64,000 nucleotides of DNA from Undaria pinnatifida (taxonomy: Eukaryota > Sar > Phaeophyceae > Laminariales > Alariaceae). Location of the stretch: NCBI GenBank assembly GCA_012845835.1, contig JABAKD010000011.1, positions 13,478,214 through 13,542,213 of the forward strand, written 5' to 3'. Of the stretch, positions 48,601 through 60,600 are shown one piece after another; positions within the stretch are counted from its first letter, which is position 1; the number at the start of each line of letters is the position of its first letter. A program made the translations under genes and the position numbers. The notes beneath the pieces are model-generated. The model was not told the origin of the DNA, made no database searches, and saw only the letters and a program-made list of their open reading frames with translations.

Positions 48601-51600
48601 GCAGCAGTGCAAGCTATGAGTTGCGCGTGTCCTATAGGTACTTGCCTTGGAGGTCTGGAGACTGGAAGATCGTCGTGGGCTAATGTATTAGGCTGTTACT
48701 AGACGACTAGTAGCAGCCCGGGTTGCTTAGTGTGAAGGAAGCTATCATATCATATCATATCATATCATATCGTATCATATCATATCATATCGTATCATAT
48801 CATATCATATCATATCATATCATAGCATATAATATCATATCATACCATATCGTATCGTATCATATCACATCATATCATATCATGTCATATAATATCATAT
48901 TATATCATATCATGTCATATCATATCATGTCATATCATATAATCGTCAGGCTCTAATCGTCCTTTTTTTTCCCTGAAGCCCGTACAGGGTATTTCTGGCC
49001 AATCCCCGTTAGAGGACCCCAGTTCCGTTGAAACACTTTTTTTTGGGGGGGGGGCTATGGATCGCAGGTTCTCGTCCAACTGAAACATGATACGAAGCCC
49101 CGTGAGTATGCTCCGATTTACTGTCATGGTTGTTGTTCTCGCACGAACTCTTCGCCATCACCTACGTAGACCATGGTCACAGGACAAGCTCCAATCATTC
49201 TAGACCGAAAGAACACTACAAGTTCCTCAGGAGAAGAAAATGAACAAAATGGCGCACATACTATAGCTACAACGTGAGCCTGGGTGGGTCTTATCACTTT
49301 GGAGTGGGCGGAAGAACGCCTCAGGAACAACACATATCACAAACCAAAAGAAAGCACATGTCGTATATAGCTACGTATACAAATTATCGTAGGGTGGAAG
49401 CCCTTGAGCGCACCTTCCTATCGCGTTGAGAGGCCGGACGTGTTCCTTCATCGCGCCACCCGCGTTTGCTCGCAGTGCCTTCGCCGAGGTGCTCAATGCC
49501 AGAGACCGCTTGAACTTAGCGAGCACCAAGAGCACTCTCAAGAATGTGCCTATAGGAGACGATAGATAGGGCGAGGGGAGGAGGGGTTAATTGGGTGTGC
49601 TATTAATAGCGATTTCACATAAGGCGTTTACGGACAAAGTGTTAACCAGCTCGGCGTGACCGCAGGTAGGAATTCCCCACGTTTGACTTTTGATTGGTGG
49701 GGAAGCTTGAGGAATTTGACGTCAACGAATCCGACCGACACCGACTACCCGTTTCGCGAAATGGTGCGAGGGTCTGACGTAGTTTGCTAATAAAACGAAA
49801 CCTAGGGAGGAGGGGATAAAAAATAATGAGCTCATACTAATTTCAAGACATATTTTTGTCGTAGAGGGAGACAACACAATGTACACTAGGGGTCCACCCA
49901 ACAAGGCGGTATCCCTATATAAGGCGGTATCCCGATATAACGCGGTCAAAAGTGGTTGGCGCTACTGGGGAATCGCACTCATAACCCGGACTGTAAAAGG
50001 CGGCTTCCCCGATAAGGCGGTCATATTGCTCTCTACACCACACCACACCACACCACACCACACCGCCATACTGGGGGGGCCCTGCTGTGTAGGGGGAGTC
50101 CTGGAATTCGACTTGACTCCTACTAGTCCGAGACATTCATCAATCCCCATGTTCGGCGGAGAAAATACAGAACGTTTCAAACCATAAATCTTATTGCAGA
50201 CATAAATCTTGGAATCCCCTTTCCCCCATTGCGTCGTTATGATGTATAGCAGCTGTCTCCTTCTTGCCTATCAGGCCTTATCGCCTGCCCGAACGCATAG
50301 CTCCACCCCCCCGCCCCCCCCCCCCCCCTTCGGGTTAGAAGGCATCTGGAGGACAGCAAGCAACTAATACCAGAGGCGTGACATCCAACCAAGCAACCCT
50401 CGTGCGAGCGACCAATACAGAGCCAGAGGCATCCCTGCACAGCAATAGTCGGAGCCCAGGTTACTGCTGCCTAATCTTACTACACATACCAGTACCTGGT
50501 CGTGTTTTGTGGTTCGACTTCCAATTCATGAGCTTAGCACGTCGCGAAAGTGCTTAGCTGCTGAGAAGGGATTTATTATATTATCACACCTGGTGTTAAA
50601 AAGCTCAGCAATAGTGTGTGCTAAAGACGCCGCCAATCAGAACGCTTGCGATAGTTCTTCAGAGAAAGCCTGCAGATATACATACCCTTATACCACGTAT
50701 TCACCGGTTTCGAAGGCAAGTCTCTGCTCTTGACGGACGTTAGGTTTGCCTTTGCCTGTCCATCTCGGTCATGCAAATCAAACGATTATAGACAAATTTC
50801 TCATTTATGACGATTTTTGCTTTCTCTTGCCTGCCAATAGCTTCTACCTATGCATCCGGGACATACAAATGGAGCGGTTCTATTACGGGGGACCATAGTA
50901 AATAGGACCTACGGTACACACAAAAACCAATATATTTACCTATTTTGACTAAGAATATTTGGTCCTATTTACTATGGTCCCCCGTAATAGAACGAATTTT
51001 TCTCGTTGAACGACATGTCTCCTTTTACCACGATGTTTCTCTCCTCTTGCCTGTCCATCGGGCCCGAAAAAATCAAATCATTTTACAACCAATTTGACCA
51101 GTTTAGAAAGAATTTGATCAGGCTTCAACTAAGTTACTCATTCTAATGCCAATGTGCTTATGTTAGCCCTTGCCTGTCATTGAATTTTGTCCATTCATCT
51201 GGGACTTAAAAAATCGAAACATTTTATAACAAAACTCGTTTTGGGACGAATTTGGTCATTTTAGAACGAGCGTAATCCTTTTAGATCCAAGTTTATCTTT
51301 TTAGAACGATTTTGCTCATCTCTTGCCTGTCATTAGCTTAGGTCTATTCATCAAGGCCGTACAAATCAAACCATTTCAGACCAAAGTTGATCAGTTTACG
51401 ACGCTTTTTGCTCATGTCCAAACGAATTTTATCGTTCAGGACGACGTTTCTCTCCTCCCCCCTGTCGCTAGCTGTTGCCTGCCCACCCGGGCCAAACAAA
51501 TCAAGCCATTTTAGAACAAAGCTGATCAGTTTACAATGAATTTACTTAATTCTAATCAAATGTTGCGCATTCTCGAACATTGTTTCTTCATGTTATAACG

Positions 51601-54600
51601 AATGTTGTCTCCGTGCCACCGCTGAAAGGGGGTGGTTGATAACTTGAATGCCGCCAGGCGCTGAGACTTGCCTGTCATTAACTTTTGCCTGTCCATCTGG
51701 GCAAGATGGCCCCTTCCGTAAGCGACATACAGTTGATGGGTCTCGGGGTCCACCACGAATGCCGCCGCCGCGTTCATGTCCTCCCCGTGCACCAACCTTT
51801 GGCCGAACAAGACCGACAACAGCAACAATCTTCCACAGATCAAACATCTATTCGGTGTCCCCCCCTCGTGTTTCAAAGTTTCGCCAAACGAGACCGTCAA
51901 CAAACGTTGCGCAACTTATCATATATATATATATATATATACGTGTGGAAATCAACACGAACGGTTGTCTGCTCATTCTCCCCGCGGTGTGATAATAGCC
52001 GCCGCCGTCGCATTCATATCCTCCCCGTGCACCAACCTTTTTGCCAAACTGGACCGACAACGATGTTGCGGAAATAAACATCAACCATTGCGTGCAATTT
52101 TGCGGAAATCAACACCACCAATCGGTGGGCTGCGAGATGGCCGACTATTCAGTAAGTCGCCCACCGTGATCAATTGTTTACGTGTTACCGCTTGTTGCGT
52201 GCCGCGTTCGGGTCTTCCCCGTGCACCAATCTTTCGGTAAACAACACTGTCAACAATTTTGCGAGAAACAACACCAACCGGGTGTTTGACCGGGCTGCGG
52301 CTTAAGACTCTTAAGTCGTCGACCAGATGTTGGTTGTAGAGGCTGTGATTTCGCGGATTCTTCTATTTCTTTTGCTCATCCCATCTTATCATCTTCGCAC
52401 TGTCTCCTTTCTCCGTCTCCCTCCTTAGATGTTAACTCAGATCCTGAGTCACTAAGCAGGCTCTTGTCCCCGCCTTCCCCACTACGGCACGCGCCTTCGT
52501 TTTTATCTCGAGAAAACTTCAGCCCTTTTCTTCCTTCGTCAACGGTTAATGGCATCGAATTGCGAGCATTTAGTCTCCGACTAATTATTATTAACACTTT
52601 GTTTATACACACGTATCACTGTCAGCAATTACTTCATGGACGCAGGCTACAAGTAGCGGCAGAGGTGCACCAACCATTGTGTTTGCTGGGGCTTCCCGCT
52701 TGAGAAGCGGTATCGTCCAATAACAATGATTGAAAACTAATGATTGAAAACCAATGGTTGACAAACGAAACAAAAATGCTACCCGACGAACAAGCAAACT
52801 ACCTGGGTACACACGCATATAATGACGAGTTATTGTTTGGTACATTTCGAAAAAAAGTGCCGAGCCATTATCACGATGACCAAAGGAAGGCGCGTATTCC
52901 GTAGCGGGGAGGGGGGAGAAGATAGCCTGCTTTTGTGGCCCCGTATCTGAGTTATACGCCTACGGAAATGAAAAGGAGAAAGAGAAAAAGGTGCGAAGAC
53001 GATAGAAATGATGAGCAAAACAACAACAGAAAAAACAAAAATGGAATTCCGAGGATTTTTGGTTTAGATGGGTTAAGGAGGGTTAAGGAGGGTTAAGGAG
53101 GGTTAAGGAGGGTTAAGGAGGGTTAAGGAGGGTTAAGGAGGGTTAAGGAGGGTTAAGGAGGGTTAAGGAGGGTTAAGGAGGGTTAAGGAGAGTTAAGGAG
53201 GGTTAAGGAGAGTTAAGGAGGGTTAAGAAGAGTTAAGGAGGGTTAAGGAGGGTTAAGGAGGGTTAAGGAGGGTTAAGGAGGGTTAAGGAGTACCGTCGTT
53301 CAGAACACGTCTCTCGAAAAAAAAGAATGTGCTACCCGTATCGTAGTGCGCGTCAGTCGCATGCGGTGTCTCCACCTCACCCTCAAACTGACTTATCTGA
53401 GGAAGAAAAAATAAACGAAAGTACGAAAATGCAATCCAACGAAATATTTGCCATGGCCCACGCATGGAACGGATAATACCGTGACGCCCACAACTCTCAC
53501 AGCTTTCCAACGATATTGAGCAGTTCCTGAGTGCAGCTGACACGTGATGCGGCAGAGGTGACCTCGCCATTTTTGTTTTCTGGAGACCCTCACTTTAGGA
53601 TCTCCATGTAGCTGAAAACCGCGAACCCGGTGAATAAACCCCGTGACCCAGGAACACAAAACAAAAACAAGGAAAAAATTAACTTCGCAAAAACCAAAAT
53701 GACGATGTTCCCAATGATTTTCACTTCGCAAAAATCACTTCGCAAAAAATCACTTCGCAAAAACCAACGATTTTGGGCGTTAAGGAGACACCCCACCCAC
53801 AAAAAATGCTTTCCACAAAAAAGAGGCATGCCTTCATGCCTCTGTTTATCATGGCGCGCGCGTCTTGATTCCCCCCACCTTATGAAAGCGGCCAAGGGAG
53901 TCGACTTGGACAGCGCAGATCTATCGTCATTGACGTTCGCGATCCGAAGGTCCACGTTGCCCGGGAACAGGGTCAGTCTTGTTAGGCCTGCTCGGACCGT
54001 GAGACGGTGGGGGTTGTGCTTTTCAGACTTGAACGTGTGGATACAGCCCCACCTGGCGAGCAACATAGAAGCATAAATCGAAGGGGCGTGGGGGGGGGGG
54101 GGGGGGGGGGGGGGGGGAGGGCGGTGTTCTCGGTTTGTGCATGGCCGTAGTCGTATGACCATAGACCCTCGCATTCCTACTTTGCCGGGACGGAGGACGT
54201 CGGGTTTTCGCCAACCAGGCAGACATTGTTCGCACCAAGCGCGAAGCGCCGTGAGGTGTTCGGCGAGTCGCATGAAGGGTGAACTGCATCCTTCCAAGAA
54301 CCGCTCGTAAGACGGACTTCGGCACCTTGCGCCTAGTTTCTTGCTTATGGATGACAGCACCAATGAGTTATACTTTGTTTTCTGGTGTGACCACTCCAGA
54401 GACAGCAATGGGTATTGCTATGCAACTGCCTCGTGAGTGCCTGACCATATTTACACTACGATATGGGATCATTTCCCATTCCCCTTGCGCGGAGGTACGG
54501 TTCTCCATCCCACACGATACGATCTACTCGACAACTATCCTGGTGACCGCTAAAAAAAAAAAAAAAAAAACCCTGGTTGTCTAGCTCACGCAGCGATTGG

Positions 54601-57600
54601 CACATTTTACCGGGGGTTGAGCGGGGGGGGGTGAAAAAGAAGGATACCATGTCATAACAAGTTGCATCATCGTGTTGGTTGCCGTGCGTACGTTTACATT
54701 TAACGTTTTTATTTATCGCAGCGGTCTTCGTTTTAGTTTCCACGGCATTCTTTTTTTTCGCGGTCGAAACTCACCCTTGTGCCGCCCGCACGCACACCGT
54801 CGGGGGTGGCAAATGTACGGCGTGGTAAGACAACGGCGGCATTATTTTACCTAAAATACGTTGTGGAAGGCGGCGCCCCTCAACCCAAAAATCGTCGGGA
54901 TGCCATTCTTTTTTCTTGCCAGTAAGAACATTTTTTCATGCCTAGGTCATCGTGTTGCATTTTTCAGTTTTGCTCGAAAATAATATTTTGGCTGACGAGA
55001 TGAAGAGCTCCCCACGGGAGGGACGAGCCTCACAAGAAGAACGGTGCACGTTTACTCTAGCTTGTGTCATGCACCCTATGCTATGGTGCCAGTTTTTTTT
55101 CCTTCTTTCTTTCTTTTCCCATCCCATTTATTGTCCTCGCGCTACTCTCGTGCTCCCTCCCAGTAGTAACTCAGATCCGGGGTCACATAGCGGGCCCTTC
55201 TCCCCCCTCCCCACTTACAGTATGTGCCTTCATTTTCATCATTTTTATCGCGAGAAGAAATCAGCATTCTCTTCCCTCGTCGACTCGCGTCGAATGGTGC
55301 CAGGGGGAATAGCGCGTGTCGCAATAAACCCCTTTGAGGCTTGAGAGGGAAGAATTGACGACGAAAACTGAACGCTCTGCGCGATAAATGAAGGCACGTA
55401 CCGGGGGGGGGCACAAGAAACAACATCGGTGACCACGGCTTGTCCAGAATATGGAAACAAAAAAGTGTTGATAAAAAAATTACTCTCACCCCAGATTGTC
55501 TTTCCCGCCCTTGCTCTGCACACCGGCGCTGTCTTTGAACTGCAGCTCCACCACCAGCTTCGTCTGCACGTTCAGCGGAATCCTGTTTGGTTGCAAAGAA
55601 ACGAAGCCATGGCGAAGGACCCCGGGGCAGCGTCAACCGTAAGCTCGCACCTTGCGCGGCCCTGCGACGCTGTCCCGAGGTCGGCCGTACGTGTTTGATA
55701 CCAACTTTTTCAGGGCAGCACCGTTCCGCAGAAAGACGCATGCTGCCCCCCCCCCCCCCCCCCCAACTTTTCATCAGCAAAATGGCCGATTTTTTTAGAA
55801 ACCGGCTCCCGGTCGTATCTCCCGAAACAAGGTGCCCTTTGCCACCCGGACGTCACGGTTCGATAGTCCTTTACAAGCAAGAACGTACGTGAAGATATTT
55901 TGTTTTTATAGCGATCCTACCTCGTGTCGAACAGCCGTGAAACGTTCGCTCAAGAAAGTCAGTTGGGTTTTTTTTTTGGGGGGGGAGGAGGGTATCGTAG
56001 AATCAGTCTAAAACCTACCTAGAGGTGCACCAACTATTCTCAATGAGTTACGGTAGGGAGGGTACCCCCTTTTCACTAGTGTGTTTGAGCTATCATATCA
56101 AATCGTATCATATCATATCATATCATATCATATCATGTCATATCATATCGTATCATATCATATCATATCATTTTGTATCATATCATGTCATATCATGTCA
56201 TATCATGTGATATCATTTCATATATTATCATATCGTATCATATCGTATCATATCATAATATCATACCATACTCGCGCGAGTGACTCAGTACCTCGCGGAA
56301 AAAAACACGTTAGGCGATATTTTTGTAGCAGCGTAGATCACCCTCCATTTGCGGATTGGTTTCGTCAATCCGAAACATCAAGAAACGAAAGACAGCAAAG
56401 GAACGAATGGGTTACTCGCAGCCTGGGTCTAAGGAGCTCAGAAACTTCTTAGAATATTCTGAACCTGAACCCCTAACGTGGGATGACTCAAGGTTAATAC
56501 CAAGGTTAACACATTACCCGGCGAAGATGTTGCGAGTTTCCAGCAGAGCGTACGATTCCACTTTTCCGGTCGCCTCGTGCTTGACGGAGCTTCGGGCGAT
56601 GTCCGCCCACTGGGTGGAAAGCATCTTGCCGTGCAGCCGCTTTCCGACGTACAGCCCGAACGCCAATCGGACCTGATTTTTGCATTAAAAATCATCACGC
56701 ATGAGAAACATCGGGTTACAGTATAGATAGATGCCTGTTTTTCCCCCTTCAATGCGGTCCGTGCGCAGAACAAGGCTGAACGTGTTATTGAATGTGTTAG
56801 TCCTCTTGACCCTGCCATCAGAAGGGGAGTCACCGACCTGTATCCTTCACGAGGGTATACACACACCGTGACACGCGCGATCGAAGTATCACACACAGCT
56901 TGCAAAAATGACCAAAAACCCTTGTTGGTGGATCTCACACACACAGCTAAAGTGATTTATTCCATTTATGTTTTCAATATATGTATATATACTTCCGGGT
57001 TGACAGGAAGTATGTTGCTATAAGGGTGCCCCAAACTGTTTATGGGGCTGCTCAGCTGAGGACCTCCACAAAAAATCGTTGCAAAAATAGCCCCTCTTAT
57101 ACGGTGTGCCACGAGGTGATCGATCGCACAAACTCCACCCCCCTGCCTTCACGACAAACTTGCTCCCGCGCTGCGCTTGAGTGACCCGATGAATAAATCT
57201 CATACCGTGTGTGTATGACGAATACCCAAAAGTACATTTTAGACACTGTATCTGACGACTATTAAAGTACCGTAGATTTTAGATTATCTAAACGAACGAA
57301 ATAAGGTAAGCGTACACTTCCATTGTGGAGGAGCCCATCATTGTTCGTAAGTTAGTAAACGTTTTGGTCGAAAAGCGTTACAGAAGGACTTAGCCCCTAG
57401 CGCAGCACGCCTCGCAAGGTGACTGATCGCACCAAATTCGCCGGCAGTGCAACGCTCTTCTTGCGTTTCTCAGTAGGGTGTCTTCTGCGAATTTTTCCAA
57501 ACCAACTCATGAAATCTTCCGCGAAAAAGCGGGATAAGAAACATGCTTTCCTACCTCGAGCTATGACGTTCATCGGTCTTATTATTATTGTATAAAACTA

Positions 57601-60600
57601 TTTTAAATACGCCAGCTGTGAGTTCGATAAATTCAAGGCTATACAACCGCCGAGATTAGACTATGAAATACCTGGTACGCTAATTCAGTCCCGTGACTGA
57701 GTGGTCTGTTGAATAAAGCTATACAAACCCACGCATGGCATGCTCAGCGGTGAACGATTTACCGACCAAGCCACAGTCACCTATCCATGTAACCAACACC
57801 TTACCTTCCCGATAACCTTGCTTCCGCTCCGCTTGGGCAACCCAAGCAGGTAGTCCCAAAACACGCAGAAGCCTCGACTTTGATTGTACGGCCTCTGCAT
57901 GATTCCCCCGACCCCCGGCCTCCACCCTCCTACGGCCTGCGCGGCCCTTGCCTCTTCCCCGTAGCCGTGTTCGCCGTGCTGGCTACGCCATCCGCCTGCC
58001 CCAAACATGGGATGAGCGCCGCCCCCTGGGCGTCCGCCCGAGAGCGTTTGCTGTACTTCCATTAGCTGCCGTTCCTTGGCAAGGGTCTGTGGATTGGCGA
58101 AAAACGCGCGAAAGGCCGGTCGGTGCCATGAATGGAAGCACGCTCTTGTGGGAACAAATATTTTTCAGCATTTATTTGAAGAACCTGTCACTCTTTGGCG
58201 AGACTCGGAGGATCGATCGATCGATCGGCCGATCGTTTGCAAAAACAAAAACCGCGTGAGGCCGATGCTAATGGAAGATAAATATCTTGTAAGAAAAACA
58301 GTCTTCAGCGACACGTTCACGCGGTAATTTTGGAACTTAGTTTTTTACAAGAGTGTTTCCATTAGGATGGGTGTAAGATAGATACGCATGCTTCGGTGGG
58401 ACCGCGAATGTTTTTTATTGGGACTCACCTTTTCTGTCCAACGGGCTCTACACCTCCGCCAAAAGCTGCGTTTGAGGGGGGGAAAAAAAAAGGTACAACC
58501 CCGATGCACAATCCCGGCGACCTAGGTATGCAACAAATACGAACTGAACCACCAAATGGTATCTTGTCACAACGCTGGCCACATTGACGAGCTCTGTCAG
58601 TTTACAAGTGTTTGAGCCGGAAAAAGGTGGTGTACCCCAATCGACAACGGAGACAAAAGGAAGGTACAAACCCGATGCGCAATCCCACCGCCTAGGTATA
58701 CAACGAATAAGAAAAGCCTGCCGCACAACTGGTATGACAAATGGTATCTTATCTCAACGTTGGTCTAGTTGACAAGCTTTATTTGACTTGGAAAAGGGTA
58801 CTGTGCCCCTAGACTATACATCGAGTAAAAAGGAGGGTACAAACCCGATGCGCAATCCCACGACCTACGTCTACAGCAAATAAGAAGAACTAAAGCACAA
58901 AGAAGAACTAAAGCACAAACAGCACAGTATCTTAACGTCAACCAAATTGACGATTCCTGTCAGTTACAAGTGCTTGAGCCGAAAAACGATACTGCACCCT
59001 ATCGACAACGGAGAAAAAAGAAAGGTAAAAGTAGACGCACAACCCCACGGCCTCCGCCCATATACAACGAGTAAGAACAACCAAAGCGGTACCTTATCTC
59101 GACGTTAGCCTAGTTTGACGAGCTCTGCTTGAGCCGAAAAAAGGTACTGCACCCCCTTCGAAAACGGAGGAAAAAAGAAAGTCGCAAAGCCGCTGTACAA
59201 TGCCACGGCCTGGGTGTGCGAAGAATAAGAACTAAAGCACCGAAGGTATCTTATCTCAACGTTGGCCTAGTTTGACGAGCTCTGCTTGAGCCGAAAAAAG
59301 GTATTGTACCCCTATCTACAATGGAGAATAAAGAGAAGGTGCAAACCCGATGCACAATCCCGCGACCTAGGTATGCAACAAATAAATAAAATAAACAAGC
59401 GCTAAGCCACCAAGTGTCATCTTGTCTCAACGTTGGCCACATTGACGAGCTCTGTCAGTTACCAAAAAAAGGTCATGTACCCCTATATCGACTACGGGAA
59501 AAAAGAAGGGTACAAGCACGCCGCACAATCCCACGGCCAAGGTATACAATGTGTAAGAAAAACGTGTTCAAGGCTACGGTGCCATAAGGGGCACTCTTAG
59601 CGTCATTCTTAGCGTCATTCTTAGCGCCACTCTTAACGTCATTCTTATCGCCACTCTTAACGTCACTCTTAGCGTCGCTCTTAGGACCACTCTTAGGGCC
59701 ACTCTTAGGGTCATTCTTAGCGTCTCTCTCAGCGTCACTCTCAGAGCCTGCCGTCTGCAGTGGCTCTGGATCACTCGTGCGAGTAACCCCCCTGTTCCTT
59801 TGCGGTCTTTAGCTTTCGCGCGAGTATGATAGGTCGATATGATATGATATGATATCATATCATATCATATTATATGGTATGGTATGATATGATATGATAT
59901 GATATGATATGATATGATATGATATGATATGATATGATATGATATGATATGATGTGATATTATATGATGTGATATGATATTATATGATATGACATTATAT
60001 GATACGATATGAAATGATATGATATGATATGATATATGATATGGTATATGATATGATATGATATCGAAAACCCAGAGGTGAAGAAAGGGGTATTCCCCCG
60101 ACGGCGGCCTTGACGGCCTTGGTCAATGGTATCCCAAACGTTAGCCTGGTGAGACCAGCTATGTTAGTTGCAAGTGTTTGAGCCGAAAAAAGGTACCGTA
60201 CCTTGATCGAAAAACGTTGTAAATAAAATGTGCGTAATTTATTTCTCGATTCCCTATCTTCTCTTTAAGGAGCCGACCATTTTCTTATTTTTATAACACC
60301 ATACTTGGTATGTTTTGTTTTTGTTTCTTTATTTTGTTTGTATAATTTGTATTTTCCGCAGCAGCAGCTACCATGGTATATTTCGGGTGCTATAGTCGCC
60401 TATGGAAGACGCCTCACGGAAAGCGCCTCAAACCCTGAGCCACAGCTGTTGCGTCCGCTTTATGACATGTGAAGAAAGCTTACGCTCAGCCCAATCTGTC
60501 TGGAACTAACAGCGTATCACTAAACCGTGCGCCTTGTCGTGTTGCATCCCGTAAGGATATGCCTAAAGTTTGGGCATTCTACAACCCCTAACCCGTTCAA

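Noticed and set aside
50750-51560. CRISPR-like array
   Set aside because: Repeats are about 150 bp, diverged and without unique equal-length spacers; the setting is eukaryotic.
55142-55780. 212-codon minus-strand ORF
   Set aside because: It overlaps M1 exon 5 in a different frame and continues through two interspersed repeats; only the exon is supported.
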